A stretch of 9,579 nt of DNA from Bacillota bacterium (GCA_003444595.1 DLUO01000128.1:1-9579), one strand, 5' to 3'; shown: positions 1 to 6,670, numbered from the stretch's first letter. Translations and numbers: made by a program. The notes: a model not told the origin generated them from the sequence alone.

Positions 1-230
1 AGTTTGGGCTCGATCAGGGCCACTAATTCCTTCATAATTGTCCCTGAGTAGAGTAAATCGGGAATAAAGTATTCCCCGCTCGAGAATCTCTGCCCTACAA
101 TTCGCATCCCCTCTATTGCTTCCTCCAGGAGCTTTGTAGGGTCAGTTCCCTTTTCCAGAGCTTCTTTAACATATTTCTTAGCCTCGTCCTCCTTTAAGTC
201 TGACAATAGTTGCGCCAGTGTTGCGGGCAA
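1..230 (-). CDS. Methyltransferase corrinoid protein, N-terminal part (runs off the left edge)
   Basis: Reading leftward from 230, 76 complete codons are visible and the frame stays open to base 1. The translation has the look of the helical cap domain (B12-binding_2) of the MtbC/MtaC/MttC-type corrinoid proteins. These carry a methyl group on a cobalamin between a substrate methyltransferase and a second methyltransferase. Recognisable family features are EAIEGMRIVGQRF, then SGEYFIPDLLYSG, then a Met-Lys-rich helix ending in EPK. The DxHxxG cobalamin-binding half is expected beyond the window. The start is taken as TTG (230-228), because AGGGAGG lies 8 bases upstream and no better start is in frame. 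It begins 44 bases after livF with no terminator between them, so it is probably the last visible gene of the liv operon. The methyl donor (methylamine, betaine, methoxy-aromatic or methanol) cannot be told from this fragment. Confidence 0.85.
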   Translation of the reverse strand, partial: MPATLAQLLSDLKEDEAKKYVKEALEKGTDPTKLLEEAIEGMRIVGQRFSSGEYFIPDLLYSGTIMKELVALIEPK

Positions 231-274
231 AACTAAAACCTCCCTTTCGTTTATTAGTTTAATTTTTATCCCCT

Positions 275-979
275 TTAAAGCCCCAAATAGGCCTTCTTCA
301 CATAATCACTTTGCAGCAGCTCGGCACCGGAACCTTCCAGGACCATACGGCCGTTTTCCAGTACATAGGCGCGATCGGCTATCTCCAGGGTATGCCGGAC
401 ATTCTGCTCCACCAGTAAAACCGTAATCCCATGCTCGCGCAGGGAGTTTACAATACGGAATACTTCCAGCACAAGTTTCGGTGCCAGGCCGTATGACGGC
501 TCATCAAACATACACAGCCTGGGTCTGGACATTAAACCCCGCCCCATGGCCAGCATCTGCTTTTCTCCGCCGCTTAGCGTTCGGGCCAACTGTCCCTCCC
601 TTTCTTCCAGGCGGGGAAAAATCTGAAAAACCTGCTTAAGCGTTTCTTCCTTCATCTTCCAGGCGTGATAAGGATAGGCGCCCATCTCCAGGTTTTCGCG
701 CACAGTCATGTCGGGAAAAACTCTTCCGCTCTCAGGTATATGTGAAAGGCCCATCTCTACGATGGAGTGCGGTGTCAGCCCGTCTATCCTCCTGCCGAGA
801 AAGCTCACACTGCCGGAGGCCGGGCTCATCAACCCGCAAATCGTATTGAGCAGCGTGGTTTTCCCCGCTCCGTTAGCGCCAACAAGTGCAACTATTTCCG
901 CCTCCTCTACTTTTAACGAAAGATCCCACAAGCTTTGAACCTTACCATAAAAGGCATTGATGTTATTAAGTTCTAACAT
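275..979 (-). CDS. livF: HAAT-family ABC transporter ATPase, LivF type
   Basis: This is one of the two cytoplasmic ATPases of a branched-chain amino acid type importer; it hydrolyses ATP to drive the LivH/LivM permease pair. With the start used here the protein has 234 residues, normal for LivF. The Walker A motif GANGAGKTT is at about 34-42, the signature LSGGEKQ at about 135-141 and Walker B MFDEPSYGLAP around 157-167. It is followed by LLVEQN, where LivF proteins have Glu-Gln in place of the switch His. A GTG at 994 overlaps the livG stop and would add five residues. I prefer the ATG at 979, because GAGAGG sits about 7 bases before it, the GTG has almost no spacing to its nearest purine run, and family members begin MLEL-like. 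The substrate is not readable from the ATPase. Confidence 0.96.
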   Translation of the reverse strand: MLELNNINAFYGKVQSLWDLSLKVEEAEIVALVGANGAGKTTLLNTICGLMSPASGSVSFLGRRIDGLTPHSIVEMGLSHIPESGRVFPDMTVRENLEMGAYPYHAWKMKEETLKQVFQIFPRLEEREGQLARTLSGGEKQMLAMGRGLMSRPRLCMFDEPSYGLAPKLVLEVFRIVNSLREHGITVLLVEQNVRHTLEIADRAYVLENGRMVLEGSGAELLQSDYVKKAYLGL

Positions 980-990
980 AAGTCTACCTC

Positions 991-1704
991 TCACTCTCCC
1001 AAATATACCTCGATAACTTTACTGCTGGCGGCAATCTCCTGCGGCGTCCCTTCAGCGATCTTCTCGCCGTGATGGAGCACTATTATCCGGTCACATACAC
1101 TCATGATCGCTTTCATCACATGCTCGATCATGATGATTGTAATTCCCCTGTCCCTGAGCTTTTTCACGTCATCTATGGCTTCGCTCACTTCAGTGGCGTT
1201 TAAGCCGGCCATCAACTCATCGAGCAGCAGCAGTTCCGGTTTGGTAGCTATGGCCCTGGCCATCTCCAGCCGCTTCTGGTTACCCACGATCAAATCTTTC
1301 GCCGGAGCATTGATATATTCTGCCAGCCCAACGAATTCCAGCGCTTCCCTGGCTTCCCTTACAGCCTCCGCCGGCGAGACAGTATGCTCTCTTCCGAACA
1401 GTGAACCCAGCATGACGTTCTGTAGAACCGGCATATTGCCGAATACTTTAACCAGCTGAAAAGTCCTGGCCACACCCATCCGGCAAATCTGGTGGGGCTT
1501 CAAACCGCTGATTTTCCGGCCTTTAAATCTGATTTCCCCCGAACTCAGGGGCAGGGCGCCGGAGATTAAATTAAACAATGTCGTTTTGCCGGCCCCGTTG
1601 GGGCCAATCAGGCCGACGATTTCCCCCTGGCTCACAGAGAAATCGACATTGGATACTGCCGCCATACCCCCAAAGTATTTGGTCACCTTCGCCGCTTCAA
1701 GCAT
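991..1704 (-). CDS. livG: HAAT-family ABC transporter ATPase, LivG type
   Basis: This is the second cytoplasmic ATPase of the importer, 237 residues, pairing with LivF. Walker A GPNGAGKTT is at 34-42, the Q-loop ARTFQL at about 79-84, Walker B LLLLDEL at about 158-164 and the switch His in MIEH near 198. The signature region reads DLIVGNQKRLEMARA (137-151), so the usual Ser of LSYGQ or LSGGQ is Ile and the residue after DE is Leu rather than Pro. Related LivG proteins with a 'VGxQKR' signature and DE[VL]MAGL Walker B exist, so this is probably subfamily variation and not damage. The ATG start at 1704 lies inside the last codons of livM (8-base overlap), with AGGAAA and GGGAGGG just upstream, which points to translational coupling. 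The stop overlaps the first possible start codon of livF. Confidence 0.96.
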   Translation of the reverse strand: MLEAAKVTKYFGGMAAVSNVDFSVSQGEIVGLIGPNGAGKTTLFNLISGALPLSSGEIRFKGRKISGLKPHQICRMGVARTFQLVKVFGNMPVLQNVMLGSLFGREHTVSPAEAVREAREALEFVGLAEYINAPAKDLIVGNQKRLEMARAIATKPELLLLDELMAGLNATEVSEAIDDVKKLRDRGITIIMIEHVMKAIMSVCDRIIVLHHGEKIAEGTPQEIAASSKVIEVYLGE

Positions 1705-2695
1705 TTTCCTGTTCCCTCCCTGTACCTCTTTTCTGCCGCTTTTCCCTATAGACTGCCAGGCGGCCTGAATTTATTATTTTCCACAGCTTTTGCAGCAAGC
1801 CGATAAGCCCCTCAGGCAGGTACAGGATGGAAACCACCATTATAATACCAAAGATAAGCATATAATGATAGGGGAACCTGGTAATTAGTGCTTCTTCCAG
1901 GTAGGCAAAAATAGCCGCGCCTATTACGGGCCCGTAAAGCTGCCCCATTCCGCCAAAAATAGCCATCAGGACCGGCATAAAGGAATAGAAAGGATCAAAA
2001 GCTATGACCGGATCAATATAAGTCCATCGTGTGGCCATAACGGCTCCCACTGTCCCGATAAAAAAAGAGCTGACGGCAAAGGTAACAACCTTCAGCAGCG
2101 TCACATTAATGCCGATGTGGGCTGCGGCTTCTTCGTATTCGCCGATACTCTGCAGGGCTAACCCGTATTTGGAACGCCGGATCAGGTAAGCGATAAGCAG
2201 CAGCACCAAAAAAATAGCGAGCATGATATAAAACACATGAATATAATTAACCAGGATTACAAAACGGCCGCGTGTATTGGTCTTGGTGATTTCCCACCAC
2301 AGGAGGAAATGCTTGACCAGTTCAACGAGCCCGAAGGTAAAAATAGAAAAATACATGCCCCTCAGCCTCAGAGTTATCACGCCAACAAGCAGAGCCAGAA
2401 AAAAGCTGAAGAGTCCGCCGATAATGATTACCAGAGGCAGAGGCAGGCTTTGTCCCAGCACGGCGGACGTATAGATTCCGACACCGAAGAAGGCGGCAGA
2501 GGCCAGCGAGATATACCCGGTAGGTCCGGAAAAAAGAACCCAGCTGACCGTTATAATGATATACATAAGTATGTTGCACAGCAGCATAATATTGTAAGCT
2601 GAGGTATAGAAGGGTAAAGCGACCAACAGGATCAGGACTAAAATAAGTAATACCTGTAAATAAAGGTTCCTTGATGTGAAAGCGACTTTATTCAT
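1697..2695 (-). CDS. livM: HAAT-family ABC transporter permease, LivM type
   Basis: This integral membrane permease has 332 residues and about 8-10 hydrophobic segments. It forms half of the translocation channel with LivH. LivM hallmarks are the GPTGYISLASAAFFGVGIYTS stretch near 54-74, the LRLRGMYFSIFTFGLVEL segment near 109-126, and the cytoplasmic loop with GINVTLLKVVTFAVSSFFIGTVGA followed by IFGGMGQLYGPVIGAA, which contacts the ATPases. The C-terminal tail is short, basic and soluble (KRQKRGTGREQENA). The ATG at 2695 has GGAGG 7 bases upstream, and only 4 bases separate it from the livH stop. Its own stop overlaps livG by 8 bases. Nothing in the sequence looks broken. Whether the real substrate is an amino acid or another small carboxylate or amine is open. 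Confidence 0.95.
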   Translation of the reverse strand: MNKVAFTSRNLYLQVLLILVLILLVALPFYTSAYNIMLLCNILMYIIITVSWVLFSGPTGYISLASAAFFGVGIYTSAVLGQSLPLPLVIIIGGLFSFFLALLVGVITLRLRGMYFSIFTFGLVELVKHFLLWWEITKTNTRGRFVILVNYIHVFYIMLAIFLVLLLIAYLIRRSKYGLALQSIGEYEEAAAHIGINVTLLKVVTFAVSSFFIGTVGAVMATRWTYIDPVIAFDPFYSFMPVLMAIFGGMGQLYGPVIGAAIFAYLEEALITRFPYHYMLIFGIIMVVSILYLPEGLIGLLQKLWKIINSGRLAVYREKRQKRGTGREQENA

Positions 2696-2699
2696 TTCT

Positions 2700-3569
2700 C
2701 TACCTCCCCAAAATACCTGTCGGCTTCACCAGGAGCAGGATCATGAAAAGCATATAGTAGGCAACGAGCGATAAACTCGGCTCAATAGCGCTTACTATAC
2801 TGCCGATAAGACCCAGTATGAAACCCCCGATAAAACTGCCCGGAATACTGCCCAACCCGCCGAGGACTACCACGATGATGGCAATTAAAGTATACTCCAG
2901 ACCCATCGTCGGCTGGACCCTGAAGGACATGCTCAGAAGTGTACCGGCCAGGCCGGCCATCATCGCACCAAGGCCAAAGCATAGCGCCAGTACCTGGTTA
3001 ATATTTACCCCCATAAGCCCGGCGGCGTCCGGATCCTGGGCTGCGGCCCGAATCGCTTTTCCCAGGCGTGTGCGCGCCAGAAATAGATAAAAGGCCACGC
3101 TTATGATGACGGCAAACAAAAGCGTTACCAGGCGATTGGCCGGGAATATAACTCCACCCATATTGACCGGGAAAGCCAGGTAGGAGTACCCCTTGATACT
3201 GGCCCCCCAGATTAATATCGCCATATTTTGAATAACGAAGAGAAGGCCAAAAGAGGCCAGCATGGAATTACCTTCAAAGGCTGCCCCTCCGCCCGATGAA
3301 ATGCGGATACTCCTGTACAGCGTTTTATGCAGAACAAAACCTATTAGCAGCATCACCGGGCCGCAGATCACCAGGGTTAGCAACGGGTTAATATTACAGT
3401 ATGTGTAGAGCGACCAGGTAAAAAAAGCTCCCAGCATAATAAATTCGCCATGAGAAACGTTTAATACTCGGGCCACACCATACTGCATGCTGAGCCCCAC
3501 GGCGATAAGAGCGTAAATCCCGCCCATCAGCAAACCGCTTAGAAAAATGTCTATAATCTCGATAACCAT
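2700..3569 (-). CDS. livH: HAAT-family ABC transporter permease, LivH type
   Basis: This is the partner permease to LivM: 289 residues from the start used here, with about 8 hydrophobic segments. It shows the LivH pattern: SGLLMGGIYALIAVGLSMQYGVARVLNVSHGEFIMLGAF at the N-terminus, a middle loop with ARTRLGKAIRAAAQDPDAAGLMGVN, and the conserved VVVLGGLGSIPGSFIGG coupling segment near the end. The frame could begin at a TTG at 3599, which would add ten residues. The ATG at 3569 is preferred because AGGGG lies 8 bases before it and the protein then starts like other LivH proteins. It is the first permease gene after livK, from which it is separated by a strong hairpin. The stop at 2702-2700 is 4 bases from the livM start. 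Confidence 0.95.
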   Translation of the reverse strand: MVIEIIDIFLSGLLMGGIYALIAVGLSMQYGVARVLNVSHGEFIMLGAFFTWSLYTYCNINPLLTLVICGPVMLLIGFVLHKTLYRSIRISSGGGAAFEGNSMLASFGLLFVIQNMAILIWGASIKGYSYLAFPVNMGGVIFPANRLVTLLFAVIISVAFYLFLARTRLGKAIRAAAQDPDAAGLMGVNINQVLALCFGLGAMMAGLAGTLLSMSFRVQPTMGLEYTLIAIIVVVLGGLGSIPGSFIGGFILGLIGSIVSAIEPSLSLVAYYMLFMILLLVKPTGILGR

Positions 3570-3610
3570 AATCACAGCCCCTAACTTAAGCAATATCAAA
3601 AAATATTGGC

Positions 3611-3646
3611 AGGCTGTCTAAAAGAAGTCCATCTTTTAGACAGCCT
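3611..3646 (-). terminator. Strong hairpin between livK and livH (attenuating terminator or mRNA-stabilising stem)
   Basis: AGGCTGTCTAAAAGA (3611-3625) and its exact reverse complement (3632-3646) form a 15-bp perfect stem with a 6-base loop. In the direction of the liv operon (minus strand) the stem is followed by GCCAATATTTTTT, so the T-run is displaced by several bases and termination would be partial. A TTTT follows directly on the plus strand. Between a binding-protein gene and its permease genes, such stems commonly raise receptor output relative to permease by partial termination or by protecting the 3' end. That role is inferred. Confidence 0.7.
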
Positions 3647-3688
3647 TTTACTCTTCCGTTACTTGAGCTACCTGGCTTCAAAGATAAG

Positions 3689-4969
3689 TTACTGCCCCGG
3701 CCAGGGCGGCTTGGGATAGATGGGTTCTGCCGTAGCCTTATTCTTTGGTCCTATGACTTCGAATTGGCCGCTCTGCCACTGGCCGACTTCTCCGGTATGG
3801 CATTCAGCGGCCAGCATTCTATTCTCATCGTAATAGGTCGGGCCAAGGACCGTGTCAAAGGTTTCGGTGGCCATTATTTCTCTTACAACAGACTGGTCGA
3901 GGGTCCCGGCCTTCTCGATGGACTTCTCCAGCATCTGCATTCCGGCCCAGTACAGGTTGTGTCCCCACCAGTCCACATTAGCTACACCTATTTTGTCTAT
4001 TAATTCCTGGGATTCCGGGGTACTTTTGCCGTTCCAGGCACCCCAGCTCATTAATCCTTCCACTCCTTCATCCCCGAAGATATCTTTGAAGAATGTGTAA
4101 CAAACTCCGGGGCCGAAAATCATGAGTTTCGGGTTAAAGCCGAGCTCCATGGACTGGCTGACACAAAGAATGTTTTCATCAGGATAGGCCAGACAGAGGA
4201 AGGCATCGACATCGGCTGCTTTGGCCTCCTTGATTATTGCTGACATGTCCTGTATCCCTTGCGGAATACTCTTGACAAAGGCCACATCGACACCTCTGAG
4301 CACCATTTCCGGCACTACCGCACCGGAATACTCCACGCCATGGAGATCTTCGATAAAGACCACGGCAGCGCTTTTCACGCCCAGCTCGGACACAAGTTCA
4401 CCAAAGGCCGGCACCTGTGTATCGGAAAAATTCAAATTGGAAAAGAAGTAAGGTAAGCCGCCGATAATTTCCTTAATGGTGGTAGCGCCGCCCGACATAC
4501 CCGGCAATATATACCCGTGCTTATTGGCTACAGGACCGGCGGCATAAAGCATGGCGGTACCCGTGGGGGGTAATATAAAATCGACCTTGTCCTCCAAGAT
4601 CAGCTTCTCCAGCAGCCTCGTCATTGTTCCGATATCGCTTTTATCATCATACTCGATCAGCTCTACCGGCAGCTTTTTACCGTACTCCTCTACATATATC
4701 CCGCCTCTTTCATTGACATCCTTGAACCACAAATTACGGATGGGGCCAAAGGCTGCCTCTTCAATAATAGCCAGCGGACCGGAAATGGAGTGTACCGAAC
4801 CGAATACGATTTTATCTTTCTCAGGTTTCGGTGGCTCTGGCTCCTGCTCCCCTCCGGTTTTTGGTTCAGAAGGTGGCGCCGGAGTAGTGGAGGGCTGTGT
4901 GCAGCCGGCGAACAGAGCCATAAAAAGTATCAGACAAATTACCAGGGGCACAATATATTTTTTTACCAT
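3689..4969 (-). CDS. livK: HAAT-family ABC transporter substrate-binding lipoprotein, LivK type
   Basis: This is the extracellular receptor of the importer, 426 residues. It begins with MVKK and a hydrophobic stretch, then the lipobox LFAGC with the acylated Cys at residue 23, then a Pro/Glu-rich tether (about 24-50), as expected for a membrane-anchored Gram-positive binding protein. The mature part is a Peripla_BP_6-type two-lobed fold, recognisable by IVFGSVHSISGPLA, NLWFKDVNERGGI and the ELIEYDDKSD strand. The C-terminal lobe carries GHNLYWAGMQMLEKSIEKAG. Specificity cannot be assigned from these motifs; many relatives bind aromatic acids, amides or other compounds and not leucine. The ATG at 4969 is preceded in frame by a TAG, so it is the only nearby start; GGAGG lies 12 bases upstream, a rather long spacing. 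It is the first gene of the leftward operon, behind a long AT-rich leader. Confidence 0.96.
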   Translation of the reverse strand: MVKKYIVPLVICLILFMALFAGCTQPSTTPAPPSEPKTGGEQEPEPPKPEKDKIVFGSVHSISGPLAIIEEAAFGPIRNLWFKDVNERGGIYVEEYGKKLPVELIEYDDKSDIGTMTRLLEKLILEDKVDFILPPTGTAMLYAAGPVANKHGYILPGMSGGATTIKEIIGGLPYFFSNLNFSDTQVPAFGELVSELGVKSAAVVFIEDLHGVEYSGAVVPEMVLRGVDVAFVKSIPQGIQDMSAIIKEAKAADVDAFLCLAYPDENILCVSQSMELGFNPKLMIFGPGVCYTFFKDIFGDEGVEGLMSWGAWNGKSTPESQELIDKIGVANVDWWGHNLYWAGMQMLEKSIEKAGTLDQSVVREIMATETFDTVLGPTYYDENRMLAAECHTGEVGQWQSGQFEVIGPKNKATAEPIYPKPPWPGQ

Positions 4970-4999
4970 CTTCTACAAATTCCTCCCTCTAAGAAATTT

Positions 5000-5104
5000 T
5001 TAAGGTATTACACTACAGCAAAAGCCGTACTTCTTCCAGCCATCGATCACCTCCCACCAATCTTTTTCTATGGTAAATTTAGCCAGTTTCATAATTATTT
5101 TCAT
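5000..5104 (-). CDS. Possible 34-residue upstream ORF in the livK leader
   Basis: This small frame begins with ATG at 5104 (second ATG at 5092), ends with TAA at 5002-5000, and stops 30 bases before livK. The peptide starts MKIIMKLAKF and contains DWWEVIDGWKKYGFCCSVIP: three Trp, two adjacent Cys and a balanced charge pattern, which looks more protein-like than random AT-rich DNA. Against it, neither ATG has a good ribosome binding site. A second reading of the same DNA is an 11-residue ORF (5043-5008, MAGRSTAFAVV) whose ATG has an excellent GGGAGGTGATCG in front. Either could be a translated leader affecting livK, or both may be chance. I do not recognise the peptide. Confidence 0.3.
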   Translation of the reverse strand: MKIIMKLAKFTIEKDWWEVIDGWKKYGFCCSVIP

Positions 5105-5114
5105 TTCTTGGCAA

Positions 5115-5140
5115 TGCTGTCCTGATAAATTGTGACAGCA
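5115..5140. repeat. 7-bp inverted repeat in the livK leader/upstream region
   Basis: TGCTGTC (5115-5121) is repeated as its exact reverse complement GACAGCA (5134-5140) across 12 bases. It could be a dyad operator for livK or a hairpin in the livK leader RNA. The arms are short, so chance is possible. Confidence 0.35.
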
Positions 5141-5318
5141 GAGCAACCCGTAACAACCTTGTCATTTTTAAAAATTATTTATAAGTTGTATATAGTTTTA
5201 TATATTTAAAAACAATTTTAGTTTACATATTACTTTAAAGATTTATAGTTTTAAATATTCGCTAAATGCCTTTAACTTTCCTCTTTTTTTGTTCACTATA
5301 AGGAAAATTACTTAATAT

Positions 5319-5336
5319 TTTTACGTTGACGTAAAA
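5319..5336. promoter_or_regulatory. 18-bp palindromic operator or activator site
   Basis: TTTTACGTTGACGTAAAA has perfect 7-base arms around TTGA. It overlaps the -35 of a possible sigma-A promoter and lies about 130 bases upstream of the sigma-54 -24 element, the usual distance for an enhancer-binding-protein site. A weaker copy, with the left arm ATTTACG (6 of 7) and a poor right arm (4 of 7), starts exactly 35 bases downstream at 5354-5371. The cognate regulator is unknown. Confidence 0.55.
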
Positions 5337-5348
5337 GGTACTTATAAT
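5320..5348 (+). promoter_or_regulatory. Possible sigma-A promoter upstream of the FNT gene
   Basis: TTTACG (5320-5325, 4 of 6 to TTGACA), an exact 17-base spacer and a perfect TATAAT (5343-5348). Transcription would start near 5355 and give a leader of about 170 bases. The -35 lies within the palindrome, so a protein bound there would block or modulate this promoter. It is the alternative to, or a companion of, the sigma-54 promoter. Confidence 0.45.
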
Positions 5349-5456
5349 GCCGTATTTACGTACTTTTAGAAACAAAGTTTTGTAAAAGGACTGCTTCGAG
5401 CCGTTGATATGCTGCAAAAAAGGCTTTCCTGCAGGGTCTTAACAGGAATAAATACT

Positions 5457-5472
5457 TGGCACGTTGTTTGCA
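5457..5472 (+). promoter_or_regulatory. Sigma-54 (-24/-12) promoter for the FNT operon
   Basis: TGGCACG (5457-5463), four bases, then TTGCA (5468-5472): every conserved position of the RpoN consensus TGGCACG-N4-TTGCW is present, with the correct GG-to-GC spacing of ten bases. Transcription should start near 5483, giving a leader of about 45 bases before the ribosome binding site AAAGGAGG. Such promoters need an ATP-dependent enhancer-binding activator; no activator gene is in the window. Confidence 0.85.
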
Positions 5473-5528
5473 TTAAAGACTAAGTGAAATATATAAAAAA
5501 AATCTTAAAAAAAAGAAAGGAGGTTTAA

Positions 5529-6617
5529 ATGGTGGAAAATCGCTGTCAATTTTGGAAGAATTATGATTCTGTAGGAGGTTCAGTTTCTTATTGTGAACTG
5601 GCTGCTTTTAACCGGCCGGTAAACCCTGCTTTTTTAGAACAGATTGGTTGCACCGCAGAAAAGAGAAAAGAATGCCTGGGGACAATGGAGCTGAATATCG
5701 GTACGGGGGCAGTCCCTGCGCCACCTGCTCCCGTTGTCTGTGACCCTCCCCCGGAAATCGCTAAAAATGTCGTTGGGCTTGCCGAAAAAAAAGCGGCTAC
5801 AACCACTCCATCACTGCAGCTGCTGGCTCTTCTTGCCGGAGCTTACATCGCAATGGGGGCGGTGCTCTCCACGGTCGTAACCAATGACCTTGCAAACTAT
5901 ATCGGGGACGGCCTCTCCCGCCTGGTAGGTGGCATGACTTTTTCACTGGGGCTCATCCTGGTCATTCTGGGGGGCGCAGAGCTATTCACGGGAAACAACC
6001 TGATGGTAACGGGGTTCCTGCAAAAGAAAGTTACAGCACAGCAGGTCCTTAAAAACTGGGTATGGGTCTATTTGTTCAATTTTGTCGGTGCTTTGATCAT
6101 TGTCTTCATCTTCTACTACTCGGGTATTTGGAAAGCAAACAGCTACGGCATTGCCCTTAAAGCAGTAGGCACAGCCAATGCCAAAGTATCCCTCTCCTGG
6201 TCGGAAGCATTTTTCCGCGGGATCTTTTGTAACTGGCTGGTATGCCTGGCCGTATGGTTAGCTATGGGTGCCAAAGAGGCAATCAGTAAAATAATCGGCA
6301 TTATGATTCCTGTGACAGCCTTCGTGGCCATAGGCCTGGAACACTCCATTGCCAACATGTATTTTATCCCCATGGGAATCATGCTTAAAGACCATGTTAT
6401 CGCCCAGGGTTTAATGGCGCCGGAGCTCCTTCAGGGATTGCACTGGGGAGGATTTTTCCTGAAAAACCTGATCCCAGCTACCATCGGAAACTTAGTAGGA
6501 GGGGTAATCTTTGTAGGTGTTCTCTACTGGAGCGCTTATCTCCGTCCTTCGGTCCGGAAACTGGCAGAAATATCGGGCCAGAGGGAGATTCGGGGAGCCA
6601 AGCCGCAGACAATGTAA
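5529..6617 (+). CDS. Formate/nitrite transporter (FNT) family channel with N-terminal four-Cys module
   Basis: This is a pentameric-type membrane channel for small monovalent anions (formate, nitrite, hydrosulfide, or acetate/lactate in relatives). It has 362 residues, against about 260-290 for usual members. Residues from about 93 onward are a full FNT domain with six membrane segments. LVGGMTFSLGLILVILGGAELFTG contains Thr154, matching FocA Thr91. LEHSIANMYFIPMGI contains His272, matching the central FocA His209. NLIPATIGNLVGG is the TM6 signature. The extra first 90 residues hold a cysteine module (Cys6, Cys22, Cys41, Cys49) followed by a Pro/Ala-rich linker. FNT N-termini are cytoplasmic, so the module should be inside the cell. 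AAAGGAGG sits 5 bases before the ATG. The FocA-like motifs favour formate, but substrate is not settled by sequence. It heads an operon with the 93-residue module protein behind a sigma-54 promoter. Confidence 0.93.
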   Translation: MVENRCQFWKNYDSVGGSVSYCELAAFNRPVNPAFLEQIGCTAEKRKECLGTMELNIGTGAVPAPPAPVVCDPPPEIAKNVVGLAEKKAATTTPSLQLLALLAGAYIAMGAVLSTVVTNDLANYIGDGLSRLVGGMTFSLGLILVILGGAELFTGNNLMVTGFLQKKVTAQQVLKNWVWVYLFNFVGALIIVFIFYYSGIWKANSYGIALKAVGTANAKVSLSWSEAFFRGIFCNWLVCLAVWLAMGAKEAISKIIGIMIPVTAFVAIGLEHSIANMYFIPMGIMLKDHVIAQGLMAPELLQGLHWGGFFLKNLIPATIGNLVGGVIFVGVLYWSAYLRPSVRKLAEISGQREIRGAKPQTM

Positions 6618-6670
6618 AAAGCTCTTCCCGGCAAACGTTCCCGGAATCTCTTTCTTTGAAATAAACGGCA

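Larger units (their letters stand above)
5105..5528. other. AT-rich divergent regulatory region between livK and the FNT gene
   Basis: This is a non-coding stretch of about 420 bases between two divergent operons. On the plus strand it holds the palindrome/promoter block (5319-5348) and the sigma-54 promoter (5457-5472). On the minus strand the livK promoter cannot be placed with confidence, because the sequence around 5160-5280 is nearly all A/T. A weak sigma-A candidate is TTGTTT (5215-5210) with a 17-base spacer to TATACA (5192-5187). A 7-bp inverted repeat lies at 5115-5140. CTGCA (5412-5416) and TGCAG (5430-5434) form a minor inverted repeat just upstream of the sigma-54 site. I see no RNA gene. 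Confidence 0.7.

Noticed and set aside
3611..3646. Terminal inverted repeats of an insertion sequence or miniature transposon
   Set aside because: The two arms are only 6 bases apart, there is no internal sequence or target duplication visible, and a hairpin function between livK and livH explains them better.
4551..5003. Long plus-strand open frame opposite the livK N-terminus
   Set aside because: It is a Ser-rich antisense shadow of livK codons. The minus-strand reading has a lipobox, a full-length family fold and correct operon context.
5326..5348. TTGACG followed by TATAAT as a promoter
   Set aside because: The spacer would be only 11 bases, too short for a sigma-A promoter. TTTACG six bases earlier gives the correct 17-base spacing to the same TATAAT.
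5529..6617. Calling the FNT protein a nitrite (NirC) or hydrosulfide channel
   Set aside because: The pore motifs are shared across the family and no nitrite- or sulfite-reductase gene is nearby. FocA-like motifs lean to formate, but substrate is left open.
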